Source: Xanthostigma xanthostigma (taxonomy: Eukaryota > Arthropoda > Insecta > Raphidioptera > Raphidiidae). Taken from it: 64,000 nt of DNA. The notes below the pieces were generated by a model. That model was not told where the DNA came from and searched no databases. It was given only the letters and a program-made list of their open reading frames with translations. Below, piece after piece: positions 40,664 to 53,184 of the stretch (positions within the stretch are counted from its first letter, which is position 1; each line of letters begins with the position of its first letter). The stretch spans positions 19,630,509 through 19,694,508 of the forward strand of contig OY754475.1 in the NCBI GenBank assembly GCA_963575645.1, read 5' to 3'. The position numbers and the translations under genes were made by a program.

Positions 40664-41903
40664 TATTTTTAAGTGAACATTGTCAACATACATATCGGTA
40701 TTGCAGAACACTGCTCATATCGATACTTAAATGAACTATTGTTAAAAGCAATCGTGTATTGTCTGATTAATTATAAGGGAGTTTATTCAACAGCTGACAC
40801 AATACCGATACATTGTTGGCGATATCGATACCAATATCGGAAGAACTCGAATATACAGAAGTTGATGAATTGATTTTTCATTTAGCGCCGATACAATACC
40901 GACAGTGATGTGTCAGAATTCTATCGCAAATGATAAAGCAATCCACAAACATTCGAAGTGCTCCGATAGTATCGATATCGGCGAGACGTGCCGGTATCGG
41001 TTAGTGAAAAAACGCTCTGAACATTCAATAAGAACATTGCGTTTGAATTTGCGTGAGATCAGGAACCAGCAAGGATTTAGTTTTAAACTGACGCCAGCGC
41101 TCGTAGCGGTACAAATTTGAACTACTCATGTGCGATCGGCTAACCGTAAAGGTTCGTAAGCAAAGATTTAATTTAGAAACATTGTTTTTGCCAATCTAAA
41201 ACTCTCTGCCTTCAAATGTTAAAATATTACTTTGATTGTAACCAAATTTAAAAAATCGTAGTTAGCAATATTTGAAAATATTCCACCGTAGAAATACTCC
41301 CTGTTATTTAGGAGTATTGTCGCAATCTCTATAAATATTAAATACTATAAGTAATTAATAAAGAACTGCTTTGTTATTTTACAGCAATAAAAATCTTTTT
41401 GTAAACGTAAAACAATTGAAATATGAGGATGTGTGCAATTTAATAAATGAGAAACGTTTTTACTTTTTGTTTTGAGTTATATTTCTGTTTTTGAACGCGT
41501 TTTTGTTTTTGACATCAATAAAAAGAAATAGCGCTAACTTAGTTCGTTTTATTTATTGGTTGGCATCGATCCAATATAATGTGTAAATTTGTATTGGGAC
41601 ATCAATTGTTTTGTTTTGCTTTTTTTTTGTTACAATTTATTCGTGAGTATTGTTATTTTTGTAACTGATATGTTATCATTATATTTATGTATCATTTAAT
41701 TGGTATTAGTTAAACCATTTTATAACTTATTTTTTATATCGAGGATCGAACGTTCAAGAAAATAATTAGTAGTATTATAGGACAGTTGAAGTGGGTATTT
41801 TAATTCACGAACGCTCCATTTAGTTCAGCATCCTTCCGCGAACTAGTTCTAGTGCTTCAGGTTCGAAGGAAGAAGAGAAAAAGTAGTCTTAAATAAGCTT
41901 ACA

Positions 41904-42106
41904 TATAATACGCGCCACGAATCTAAAAGACTCGGAAGTTATATGCGAATGCGGGCTTACGCTTGTAGAGTCTGTTGAAAAACTACAAACTCGCAATCAC
42001 CGACGAGCGCACGTTCCGTGCAGGTAGCTGGAAGGTGGTGGGAGTCTCAACGGCTCTAAAATGTGTCTGCGACGCTGTTTGTGACTAACTTCCGAACCTT
42101 TTAGAT
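41904..42106 (-). mobile_element. Element G, copy 5, internally deleted
   Basis: Reverse orientation; the middle carrying TTGTCACTTGTCGC is missing. Confidence 0.8.
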
Positions 42107-43629
42107 GTAAAATAGAAAATATCGTAGTTTATTTTTGGAAGGATATTTAACTAATAAAGTATCATGCAATTTCTACAATCTTAATTTTTTCCACCAACTT
42201 TACTGCGTGGTAAATAATTGAACTAACGAACTGATTTCTTGATTGGCTGCGAACTAGTTCATTCGATTCACTCTTAAGAGCTCTCTTCCGAACTATAGTT
42301 AGTTCGCGAACTACACACCACTCTATGTCACAATGGACAAAATTTCGTCTGTTTTTACAAGTTTCCGTATGATATTACTAATTATTACTGCATGTTAAAC
42401 ATGCATTTACTAAATATTGCACTCAAGAAAATGAAATAAAACTTATGTATAATTAACATGAGAAATTTAAATGACATAACCTCAATTGTCGATCGTCAAT
42501 AATTTAATGAAATCAGATTGCATAAACGATATTAATTAGTGATTCCTGTATGAAAAGAACCGGCAAAATTGGAGAAAAAACGCTCGGAAGGGTGGCGCAA
42601 TGAATCCTCCGTAAACTGAAGGAAATCCACTGCTCCGAGAAATACTCAAAAACTTCTCACGCTGAATGGACTGAGCCGATGTGAATTTTGGTTTCTAATG
42701 AGCTTTGCTCTTTTCTAATCGGAATCACCACATTTAGACTGCAAAGTGAACTTAAAAAATAAGACTTATGGAGTGTTTTTGTTACCGACTGGTTTTTGTT
42801 TTGTTTTTGTTTTTACATATTTTACATCGCCAATGAAATAATCACTGTATAACAGATTGGACTGAAATTTGTTTTAATTATAGTAATTAATTAAGTGGTT
42901 TTTGTTTCGCGAAAAAAAAAACAAACGAAATACGGTAGTTTTTCAGGGTACATGACATTATACAGAGATGATAAAAAAATGAAAGCGTAAAAAAAGCAAA
43001 GCGTTCTGGATGAACGAGTGTTACGTCTTCTTAACAGAATAAAAAGGATTTTGACCGCTGCCGAGACTCCCGGATAGCTGAGTCAGTTAAAACTATACTT
43101 ATTAATTTTTACAGTGACCGGCTCAAAATTGCCAATTTTTTTTTGTTTTGTTGATGGCTTGAATTATTTCATTGGCCAGTAGCCGAATTTATAAGCTTTG
43201 TCGATCATTGTTTTACAGTTTAATTTGGCATTTTAACAGATAATTATAAATTGTAAATTGTTTAATTAAGTGTTTGAGTAACAAATTTGTCTGGTATTGC
43301 ATTATAATGTCAGCAATAATAGCTTCGTTCGCACGATTAAAAACTGTCATCAAACTAACGACGCATGCGCATTTATTTAAAAGCGTTCGCACTGACAAAG
43401 AGCTGGTAAAATTATCAATTGTTTTTCCGGTTTATTATCAATCAATAGTAAATTAAAAATATGAATTGGCGCTACGCCCAAATAATCTTACCTCTTGTTA
43501 GCTTTAAACAAAAAAATAAAATAATACGCGCACATCTTTTGTTTTTCTCTATATAATGTCATTACACGCGAAACAAAAGAAGTTTATCTGTAGCAATATT
43601 GATTACGTTATTTTATATTACAGACATTA

Positions 43630-43835
43630 CAGCGAAGTCCCGCAGATTTTCAGGCTAGCTTAATGAGTCAAGTCAAACACTGATTTATTAATTTTGTAGT
43701 TGTAGTACGGTACTACAATAAAATGAATTTTTTTGTGGAGTTGTAAGTGTTTTTTTAACCATTAAATGTATTTTGGGAATTCATAATTTTCCTGGCCGCT
43801 AACCGAAACGTGTTCGGATTAGCGGGACTTCACTG
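43630..43835. mobile_element. pogo-like MITE (CAGCGAAGTCCCGC / GCGGGACTTCACTG)
   Basis: Inverted ends and TA flanks, 206 bp. Confidence 0.7.
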
Positions 43836-44167
43836 TATTTGTTTTTTTAACTGCGAAGAATAATCGTGATTTAAGTAACTGGCAGCTTCCAGCTAAACGA
43901 TGCGCTTTTTTTTAATACAGAAAATGTGAAAAAAAAAAATTGTTTGTCGAAAATTAATTTCGATGTTCTGATTATTAGTGAGCAATAATTTACCATTATG
44001 TTCCTGTTTTGATTCTATTTCACAGCTAAAGAAAATATTAGCTATATCGCCACTTACTGTAAATATTTAAAAAATATATAGTATGTAAGATGCCCAGTTT
44101 CTTAGCATTGTCTGTAAAATCTATTCTATGTTTTTGTTGCCCCTTTTATAGATAATTTATTTCAGTA

Positions 44168-44404
44168 AGTAGAATCTCATTAATCCGCGGGCAGTTGCCG
44201 GACATTGCCAGTAATCCGATATTTTTCTGTAGCGCCTAAATGCATTGGCTAATCTATAATCCGGCATTTTTCTGCAGCGCCTAAATGCATTAACGAATCT
44301 CTAAAAAGTCGTTTACGGCATTCCGACGTAATCCGATTATTTCGATGTAACTTTCCAGTAGTCCAGGTCCGGAACAGAAGGTACCAAATTAATGAGATTC
44401 TATT
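44168..44404. mobile_element. pogo-like MITE (AGTAGAATCTCATTAATCCG)
   Basis: Ends AGTAGAATCTCATTAATC and AATTAATGAGATTCTATTG. An internal tandem of TAATCCGGCATTTTTCT type. Confidence 0.75.
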
Positions 44405-44630
44405 GTTATTATCAAACTCAAAAAAACAAATTAATAAGTCAAATGAACCTTTACTTACGAACGTTCAGGAAATAAACAATTTGTTTTAACTTTCAGTTCG
44501 TTTAACAAACCCACGCTTACGAATATTTTACAGCGCAAATTTAACAAATTTTAAGAAAAAAAGAAAATGTACGATTCATATTTACGAACATTGCCCGAAC
44601 AAATGAATTTCAACTCGTAGTAGAATCAAG

Positions 44631-45147
44631 TAGAGATGAGACAAACGGGTCTTTTTAGTGATCTGCGTCTTTGCATCTGGATCCCGTTTGTGATCCGGCT
44701 CAAAAAGAGCCGAGCTCTGAATATGTTATTCGAGCCAACTGAGCCACTGAGTTAGTTGAGTCAATCATATCACGTAATATTATGCTCACATATTATAAGG
44801 CGGGGTTTTACAGGTTGCTACTTGCTATGTTACAGAAAACATATTACAATATGCAATACAATACCTTAAATAGTTGTGACTTAAGTGAAACACTGTAATA
44901 ACTGTACCGCCTGTGCGTAGTGTGTACACTGTATAGTGTTGTTGATTGTATAATGTATACCTAGCCAGACATATGATGCATGAGTCATTTGAGCTGACAG
45001 ATACTTATTGCTTCTGTGTGTTAAGTGTTTCACTGAGTTATGCGGATCCGTTCATCCGTCGGCTCATAAAAAAGTGAGTCGGCTCTCACGGATCTTCTGT
45101 CGGAGTCGGCTCTTTGAACCGGTTCAGATCTGAGTTACCCAACCCTA
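44631..45147. mobile_element. hAT element H, copy 1
   Basis: Ends TAGAGATGAGACAAACGGG and GTTACCCAACCCTA; flanks GAATCAAG/GAGTCAAG. Reverse copy at 57824-58373. Confidence 0.87.
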
Positions 45148-46477
45148 GAGTCAAGGAATGCTGTCTCGTTTTCACGATCATTTCGTAACGAAATCTTAAC
45201 GAGTTAAAAAAAAATTATATTCGTAAGTTGGGTTCGTCTTTTAATAATAAAATATTTACTTACCATTTACAGCTCGTTAACAATTATGTACGTATATATA
45301 AATTAACGTATGTATTATTTATATAGAACCATAATTTTTCATCAACGTAACAGTACACCATGACCTAAATTGATGAGCGTCTATGGTCTGCAGTCAATTG
45401 AACTTGACGTAAAATCGAGGCGTTACAATTTTTTCTTGCGCGCCAGATATTTGATTGTAGCGGTGCGAATAGAATATAACATCGCTGCATAACGCTGTTC
45501 AGTTGTTTTGTAGTAGACGTTCGACTGTTCTGACTACACGCTACGACGCTCTTCTGAAGTGATGTAACATTTCTTTACTGCAGCAGGAACTTCTATTTGT
45601 CGTACTATGATGATATGTTTGTACGTACGTTTTTTCTAAAACATGCATCGCCTATTTTTTTTTTTTTTTTAATAAGCTTTTTGAAGACATTACAATTTTA
45701 TCAAGAGTCCGACCGAAAGTGATATTTTCTTTTATAATGAAACTTCTTTACGCACGGTAGAGTGAATTGAATTTAATCGAGTGAACGCGTAAATCGTTAA
45801 TTTCGCAGTAGCCATGGTCGTTATAAAGAGGTTTCGTTGTCAACTTGTCCGCAACTGAGTTGCCAACTTCCATTTTGAATTTTTAAAGATTTTCGCATAA
45901 TTAATTCAAAACGTTCATCAAAAAGTCATCAACCGATTGGATACAACTTAACAAATATTTTTTTTATCTTTTATATCACTTTCCAATATGTAAAATTATT
46001 TCCAAAATAATATAATGTTGTTTTGTCTAACCTAAAAATTATTTTTGTATTCGTTACAATTATTTGTAATTGTTATGGTTTTAAACATTCTATCATTGTT
46101 ATATTTAATTAAGAGTATTGATTTGAGTTTTGCTCTGTTGGATTGCCAACAAAAGACAGCAAGGATGATTGTTGCTTTGCTTTTATTATTCCGCGAAACA
46201 TTGCAATTCGATTGTTACGCGACAAAATGTATTGCTAGTTTGGCAAGAACTGCTTCTCCATAAACGAAACATTCCATATTGCAATGAGCAATAAATTGTT
46301 CAAACTGTTTATGAGAAGCTCATGACCTCTGTTGTCGAGCATCCTATAATCTACTATATTTGTCTATCTTCAACTGTTTATCTACACGTCGTAATCATAA
46401 TAATCATTTACCAAATGAGACTTCTGACGCATGAATGTTATATAGATATAGTGATCTTGAAATTCAGCTGAAAAAAT
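45148..46477. other. Intergenic stretch, nothing recognised
   Basis: A 72-codon ORF (46045-46263) has no known domain. Confidence 0.35.
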
Positions 46478-46724
46478 TGGTTGTCTGTAAAGTCGGTTTA
46501 CGGACGATAGTTTTACGTGATAACGTCATAAAGAAACATTGATGAACTCTCTGACGTCACGCGAGAAGAGAGAGAAATGCGTACAAGCCGACGCTTGGGC
46601 CGATCGTGCCTCTCTATCGCTTATACCGCGCTCTCGCTTGCACGCTCAGGCTCAGGCGGAACGTGACACTTTTTCGTGCGTGCAGCCGGTGTTTCATCAA
46701 TTTATAAGACGTTATCACGTCAAA
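46478..46724 (-). mobile_element. Element F, copy 4 (short, reversed)
   Basis: Starts TTGGTTGTCTGTAAAGTCGG. Almost identical to 49152-49403, which suggests recent movement. The roughly 70-codon ORF shared by both is not similar to known proteins. Confidence 0.88.
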
Positions 46725-47211
46725 AACAATTTTGGTCCTAAAAAGTCTGTCTGTTCCAAAGCAAGAATTATACCTGCTAGCAAACTAGGACATGGTATCA
46801 TATATCAGTGTTTATGCCACATATATTTTCATTTGTTTTTTGAGTAAGTACGATTGTTTTTGTTTTTTTTTAATGTGGCATGAATATTGTTATCATGTTA
46901 TATAATTTAGAGCTGTGAATAAGTACACAAATAAAAGTTTAATTTATTAACAAAGTGTGTTATTCAATTGTTAACCAAATATAAAGCTTCGACCATACAA
47001 TAATGAACTGGTTCGAAAACCAGTCAAAGCCTAGTCGTGCCCGCGTAACCAACGTATCGGGATAGAATCTCAGATTAACCGAAGCCACGGGAAAGAATAA
47101 AGCGCGTAATAGGGAATTATACTTCTACCGCATAAAATCTTAAACTTCCTAATTTCTTACATTCGGTAGTGTATTTCAGAATTTTCACGATAAAAGGACA
47201 ATTAAAAAAAA

Positions 47212-47877
47212 ATTGGTTGTCTGTAAAGTCGGTTTACGGACGATAGTTTTACGTGATAACGTATTCCGTAATACATAACCTAAACCTCCCAAAATTTGGT
47301 TTCAATCCGCTTATCCTTGGTGTCGGAATGATAAGAAATGTCAAAAGTGACGTTTGCAACTGTCAAAGTATTATGTTCTAATAATCATTAGTTATTCCAA
47401 TACTTAACTTAGAAGGCGTTGCATTTCACAAAATACTAATGTCAAAAAATTGAATTAAACATTAGAAATGCAGCCGTTTTCATGTTAAGATAAGACATAC
47501 GTTATATTCTAATTTCCATGTACGACAAACAAAGACAACCGACCGCGTCGCGCCATGCATTACACAACATTGCATTTATACAGCTATTTTTCTATATAAA
47601 TTTGTATAAAATATTTTTCTATATAAATTTGTATAAAAAAACTGTTTAGGCAAATTCTGTTATACGAAATCTATGTAAAATGTTCTCCTCTTTCGTTTAA
47701 GACTGGTTTCAAACCGATCTGATTTAAATTGAGCGAGAAATTAGCAAAAAGCACGCACAGGGTCAGGCGGAACGTTACACGTTACGACCGTTACACTTTT
47801 TCGTGCATGCAGCCGGTGTTTTATCAATTTATAAGATTGGTGATTCATCAATTTATAAGACGTTATCACGTCAAAAA
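47212..47877 (-). mobile_element. Element F, copy 5 (long, reversed)
   Basis: Reverse complement of copy 1 along its whole length. Confidence 0.87.
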
Positions 47878-48239
47878 AATATCATATTTTACAAACTCCA
47901 ACTTTATTGTTCAACAGAAACGTAACAATGATTTAAAAGATAACGAAACAAAAGATATCGATACATTTCCTCTTGTCATTTGTTTTTTAAAATTTCTATC
48001 TCTACGCAAAAACAAACGAACATGTCATGCAATTGTACATCTCTCATATATTTATATAAAAATAAAATCACAGGTTATGTTTGACTATTTAAAAGGCGTT
48101 CTTTGTTAAAATCGAGCCAATATTTTTTTTTACTTTGTTTTGGCCTGACTTGTCTGGCCAGTAGCCGATTATATTAGGATTCCCAATTTATTGCGAGCCA
48201 ATATTATTCAACCCTTTGACTATTTTATAATCAAAGATT

Positions 48240-48445
48240 CAACCAAGGAGACTAGAGAGGAAGAGACCGAACTCCAAGCTTTACGTTGAGAGAAAATACG
48301 GCAGTATACCAACAGCGTAACAGGCGTGCTCGAACGTGCGCAAAAGACTATTTGGAGCAAAATGTATCAGACTATCGTATTTCATACTGTGTGCAGGTTC
48401 GAGGACGCTCGCAGCGCCGCCTCTCAAGCGAACAATGCTTAAAAA
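48240..48445. repeat. Repeat C fragment
   Basis: GAGAGGAAGAGACCGAACTC and an inverted GTTCGAGGACGCTCGCAGCG match the family, here without the array. Confidence 0.5.
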
Positions 48446-48889
48446 GCATGGCAGTTCGTTCTCTTCGCTTCTTATCTGAACAGAACAAACCGACTGATAA
48501 ATATATAGATTTTAAGCTAATCGGCTGATTCTAAGACATGCATCGGTTGAAAATAGATGGTGTTGAAAATACAGGAGTCCAATTGTATTAAATTTAAATT
48601 AAAAAAAAAATGCTTATGTTATTTTGTGCCATATGTATGTAGCGCTTTTTTTATAATACTGTTTCACTAAAAATTCTTATACAATTTATATGATGATATT
48701 AATGAACCAAGTACAGTAGACTTTATAATCACCGCGATCAGTGCTGAAGAAAATGTTCTTAAATGGCCCCTTAAAGTTTACAAAAAAGAGTCGAGAGCCA
48801 CTTCTGAAGGTTTGATCGCAGCTCGATATAATTAAAAACGCCTCGACATTAATAAATATAAAATTGAAAATATCTATCGAAATATTTCA

Positions 48890-49136
48890 TTAGAAGAAAT
48901 TCCGAAACAAAAACACCGCCGGACGTACCCAGTAGGGCACTTGTCTTTTATCGACCTCTGCTCTGACCGTCTGTGAATATAAACCGTTGCACTCATCGTT
49001 TAATTGGCCGCTCAGATCTTCATTTGTCGTTACAATTATGATCTGTGTTTCTAAATCGCGCTGTACCGATCTCTCTCCAAAGTTTGGAGAACCGATGAAT
49101 GTCAATATCGGACAATCGCTGTTTGGTAAATAATAC
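48890..49136 (-). CDS. PGS1: PGS1 exon 4 (terminal)
   Basis: Acceptor TTTTTACAG. Completes Trp405 and encodes FIGSPNFGERSVQRDLETQ and the C-terminus ending LFRNFF, then TAA at 48892-48890. Confidence 0.92.
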
Positions 49137-52100
49137 CTGTAAAAAAAAAAAATTGGTTTTCTGTAAAGTCGGTTTACGGACGATAGTTTTACGTGATAAC
49201 GTCATAAAGAAACATTGATGAACTCTCTGACGTCACGCGAGAAGAGAGAGAAATGCGTACAAGCCGACGCTTGGGCCGATCGTGCCTCTCTATCGCTTAT
49301 ACCGCGCTCTCGCTTGCACGCTCAGGCTCAGGCGGAACGTGACACTTTTTCGTGCGTGCAGCCGGTGTTTCATCAATTTATAAGACGTTATCACGTCAAA
49401 AAAATGCAGTACTCTCACGTAAAATCAAGCGTCGGATTAGTGGAAGTGACGAATTACAAAGTCGCATACTGTGTGACAAAGTACAAAAGTACGTCTGTGC
49501 AGAAGAGGAGTGTGATAGCTAAAACTCTGTGAAACCACAAGCGGAGAAAGTGTTCCCACATAGTGGGTAATGCGATTATCGACGAACGAAAACTTGTAAA
49601 TAATATCGTATCAATATTTCCCAACACTGGGTTACTTTTTATGTTTTGGACAAATCTGATCAGCTACAGGTTCGTTCAATTACACGCACTGGTACTTCAG
49701 CTGCATCAATGACTCAACAACCAACATTGGCACAGCTGGATATTGCATAAGAAACGCTCCAGGTTACCATTCAAATATGTCTGGGCTACTCAAATGCCAC
49801 AATGTAAATCGAGCGTTTAACACAGGGGTCGGCAACCTGCGGCTCGCGAGCCGCATGCGGCTCATTTGATGTAAAGTTGCGGCTCTCCAGTAACATACGC
49901 AAAAAATAATTATTTTATTATATAAACCCTTAAAAATCGTCCAATCGATCCATGATTGAGTACCATGTCTGTCTCTTAGCCATTTCCACTCGCGTCTCAC
50001 CCGCACCGCCCTCGTCGCGTCGTGTCGTCCTCGGATATATATATATATTATACTTATCTAAGCAAATACTATAATACAGAAACGAAAATGTTTAGTGGCT
50101 CTTTAAAAACTGGTAATTTTTATAAATTGTAGCTTTTAGCTCTTCCGTCTCAAAAGGTTGCCGACCCCTGGTTTAACGCATATATTAACGCATCGTTCAT
50201 TTGTTTTCATGCCGCTTTCCCTAAGCAAGGCACCCTGTGCACATTCTTTTTGTAGGCGTACTTTCGTCTGAGACAATATATTTTGTGACAAAAACTTTAT
50301 TGAGAAATAGACAGAAAGAATAATAAAATGAAAATATGAATCGGTGGCTACGCCCAAATAATCATAGCTACAGTAGAACGCCGATTATCCGAATTAATTG
50401 GGATCGGGGTCGATTCGGATAGCTTTCAACCATAACAGTTGAAATATATCTGAACTCCAGCGAGTTCCAACTTCGACGTGTGCTGATACCATTGTAGCGT
50501 CTACACGGCAATTGTCACTCGCATTTTTGTATTCTTGCGTCCCCACAAAACTTGTTTTTATTGAAAAATTACTTGGTTTTAATTTTTTATATTACGCTTA
50601 GGACCGATTCGGATAATTGGCGATTCGGTTAATCGGCGTTCGGATAATCGGCGTTCTACTGTATTAGCTGTTGGTGGCTTAAAGAAAAACTTACCACAAT
50701 CCTTTCGCATGGTATGTCCAACCTGGCTTAATGTACTCGTAAAGTTGCAATTTATTTGAATCGGTATTGTTTGTAGTTTGGTATTTCATTTGAAAATTGT
50801 GAGCCAATAAACTGTAAGCTGCTGGAATTCCGCCCGCTGGGAAACGAGCTCCTTGGAATCCGTTCGCCTAAAATTGTTTTTAATGCTTATTTTATTAGTC
50901 GACAAAATTTGAATTAATTTAAATAAATAAAATCGTATTTGCAACTCCAAGTTTATTAATTTCGACTTGGGCATCTAGATCGAACTAGCTGTTTTCAGAA
51001 TTTGTTCAAATTTGATCAAAAACCGCTGAACCGATTTCGATCGTACTTTCATTATAACGTTTGCAGCGAATAGGGTAGATTGTACAGTAGGAATAATGTA
51101 TTTTCAACTTGTTCTTCATCCTCACTTCGTGGCACAATTAGAAAAAAATCCTAATGTTTTTCTATTGGCTGACTAGCGTACGAGGAGGTAGGGACTAAAA
51201 ACTTGAAAATACATAAATAACATCAGTTGAAAATAGGTGGTGTTGAAAATACATGAGTCTGACTGTAAACAATACTAAGTCTTATCAAAATTATCAAATT
51301 CAAAAGAAAGCTTACATCGGGATGAGCCATTATCACCTGACAGGACGCTAGACAAGTTTCGATAATGGTGTTCATATATTCTTTTGTTAAATTAAAATAA
51401 CCAGTCGACAAACATATTTTCGAATCGGGTAACGATCTCGATATGAATTCTTTTGTTACTAAACTATCGTTATGTATATTCAATTGGCCCATTTCTACTA
51501 AAGGAAACACCCAAGTGTCTGGAAAAAAAAAGAAATCACTCAATTTTGTTTTCTTGTTTTTAATTTGTTCATTTTTCGTTTTCAAAACGAAATTCGTTAA
51601 TTTTAGAAATAAGCGAGAACTAGCGTGACCTGTGCGAATTATTCGCACTAAATAAGTATAATAATTATCACTTTACAAAATTATTTTTTAAATATGATTG
51701 CAGGAATTCAATTCGTTTCTAATTTTGCACACTGCTTATAACGTTCTTCTTTTTGTTGTAAAAGAAATATTTTACTAAAATTGTCATATAGAGGCGCAAG
51801 TAGCAAAAGCGTTGTTCAGCGTTGCCCGTCAGATGGCAGTATGCAGTATTTACAATATGAAGGTCAGATGACAGATCGAAGTGTTAACGTTACGCCGTCA
51901 GATGGCAGACGTTGTTCAGAGTTTAATTAATTTACAAAAACAATAGCAATCATAAATTTTTTAGTTGTCGATGTCAGTAGAGCAAGCAATTATCTGTAAA
52001 ATGATATATAATTTATGTGGAGAAATTGTGTGGTTTTTTTTCTAAAAAGTGAGGCAAGCATCTTAAACCCTAGCGTATTAATATATATGATTCTCCGAAA

Positions 52101-52996
52101 AGGACACAGTCCACTAGTAAAGCAAAAAATTATTCGTTATTCACATGTTTCTACTTACCGCTTTCAGAAGTAAATAGGTTACTGTTTTGTTTTACAATAG
52201 TATCTCGAAAAAGCGACGTGACTCTTTGATTGGCCGCGTTCACAAATTCGTTGTAGTCTCCGGAATACGGCAACAGTTTCCATTCGTCGGACAAGCCTAC
52301 ATTATTTTTGTGGTCGACTTTCAAACTAAACTCCTGCACTCTAGAGACCAATTCACTATAAAAATCAGCAAGATTTCTATCTTCGATCATGAAATATCGA
52401 TCTTGTCTGTTAGTGAAATAATCGTTCGACAAGTTGGCACCACTGATTATTAGCGTATCGTCGAATATATACAACTTCATGTGCTGTAGGCCGATCAGTT
52501 CGTTCCAGCGTTGTGGTAAAATCTTTTTGTAAACTCCTCGAAGTCGAGGCGTATGATACAACGAAAGGTTCACCAAACGGTTATATTTTTGCAGCAACGG
52601 CAACAGTATTGTTCTCGAGTTAATTTTGCCTCGAGAACCGCGAGTGAAGTCTAATAGAATGTTGACTTTCAAATGACCTTTGATTAGATTTGTATTGTTA
52701 GCTATTGTACTGATCACGTTCCGTTCTAAATTCCCGGTTCCGAGATATAAACTCGCTAACGTTATCCGACGGGCAGCCGTTCTACATTTCAGTAAAATTG
52801 TGTCGTAAAATACTTTCGGTTCGGTTATAACGGTTACTTTGTCACTTTTGATCGGAAAGCATGGTGAAAACTTATATAACCAAGATAGAGATATTAACCG
52901 TGGATCCGTAAAAGTGTTTACGGAGTTCGAGGGACTTACGGTGACTGATTCAGATGGCGTCTCGATCAGTGATGAAATTAATCGGCGTAGAAACAT
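48890..52996 (-). CDS. PGS1: PGS1: CDP-diacylglycerol-glycerol-3-phosphate 3-phosphatidyltransferase, mitochondrial
   Basis: Four exons on the minus strand: 52996-52159, 51518-51316, 50867-50695, 49136-48890 (stop). Phases join cleanly to 486 residues. The enzyme makes phosphatidylglycerophosphate from CDP-diacylglycerol and glycerol-3-phosphate, the first committed step to cardiolipin, in mitochondria. Evidence: phospholipase-D superfamily HKD motif QHMKLYIFDD with H172, K174, D179, followed by IISGANLSNDYF. A second half-motif HAKGLW has H400 and K402 with Tyr at the Asp position (407), followed by FIGSPNFGERSVQRDLE. WVFPLVEMGQL, STGYFNLTKEYM and FPAGGIPAAY are conserved in PGS1 enzymes. 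The N-terminus, MFLRRLISSLIETPSES, is basic and hydroxylated like a mitochondrial presequence; no other in-frame Met lies nearby. Length is a little under the human enzyme (about 550). Introns hold a Helitron-like copy (51620-52090) and MITEs. Confidence 0.94.
49152..49403 (-). mobile_element. Element F, copy 6 (short, reversed)
   Basis: Twin of copy 4. It lies just outside the acceptor of the last PGS1 exon. Confidence 0.88.
49823..50170. mobile_element. hAT MITE (CAGGGGTCGGCAACC)
   Basis: Ends CAGGGGTCGGCAACC and GGTTGCCGACCCCTG; flanks GTTTAACA/GTTTAACG. Intron 3 of PGS1. Confidence 0.9.
50371..50661. mobile_element. pogo-like MITE (CAGTAGAACGCCGATTATCC)
   Basis: Ends CAGTAGAACGCCGATTATCC and GGATAATCGGCGTTCTACTG, TA flanks; ends 34 bp from PGS1 exon 3. 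Confidence 0.88.
50695..50867 (-). CDS. PGS1: PGS1 exon 3
   Basis: Acceptor ATTTTAG, donor GTAAGT. Residues 348-404 with NGFQGARFPAGGIPAAYS and the second HKD half-motif HAKGL, splitting the following Trp codon. Confidence 0.9.
51085..51265. mobile_element. MITE K, copy 3
   Basis: CAGTAGGAATAATGTATTTT to ACATGAGTCTGACTG, TA flanks. In PGS1 intron 2. Confidence 0.75.
51316..51518 (-). CDS. PGS1: PGS1 exon 2
   Basis: Acceptor TTTTCCAG, donor GTAAGC. Residues 280-347 with WVFPLVEMGQL and STGYFNLTKEYM, ending MAHPD. Confidence 0.9.
51620..52090 (-). mobile_element. Non-autonomous Helitron-like element, copy 2
   Basis: Same termini and A^T flanks as copy 1, about 95% alike by eye. Lies in PGS1 intron 1. 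Confidence 0.83.
52159..52996 (-). CDS. PGS1: PGS1 exon 1 with HKD motif
   Basis: ATG at 52996-52994; donor GTAAGT begins at 52158, leaving phase 1. Holds residues 1-279, including the presequence, the GTGNLERN turn and the first HKD catalytic motif. Confidence 0.92.
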
Positions 52997-53072
52997 TTTC
53001 TATCTGAAAATTGAACATAGATAGTTTAGTTTTTGAACTTTGCGTAGTGCAAAAGGAGAGTTTGAATCGTTA

Positions 53073-53181
53073 GGCCTAGTTTATATGAGAGGCGTTCAAC
53101 GCGCGTTTACAGTTTCTATACAATTGTATAGAACTGTTTATATGATAACGCGCGTTGAACGCCTCTCATATAAACTAGGCC
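53073..53181. mobile_element. Small foldback MITE upstream of PGS1
   Basis: 109 bp with ends GGCCTAGTTTATATGAGAGG and complement, 3-bp target TTA, Harbinger-like. It lies 77 bp before the PGS1 ATG, in the promoter or 5' UTR. Confidence 0.85.
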
Positions 53182-53184
53182 TTA

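Larger units (their letters stand above)
40664..44160. other. Intergenic stretch, mostly unrecognised
   Basis: Contains element G copy 5 (41904-42106) and a pogo-like MITE (43630-43835). No coding sequence. Confidence 0.4.

Noticed and set aside
41760..42325. hAT element around element G copy 5
   Set aside because: AGTTCGCGAACTA-like motifs occur on both sides, but no convincing ends or target duplication could be read.
46539..46847. ORF shared with 49215-49532
   Set aside because: Both lie in copies of the same short element; the identity reflects the transposon, and no protein domain is seen.
51443..51628. 61-codon plus-strand ORF over PGS1 exon 2
   Set aside because: Antisense shadow of the PGS1 exon and its polypyrimidine tract.
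52187..52453. 88-codon plus-strand ORF
   Set aside because: Antisense of the PGS1 HKD exon.
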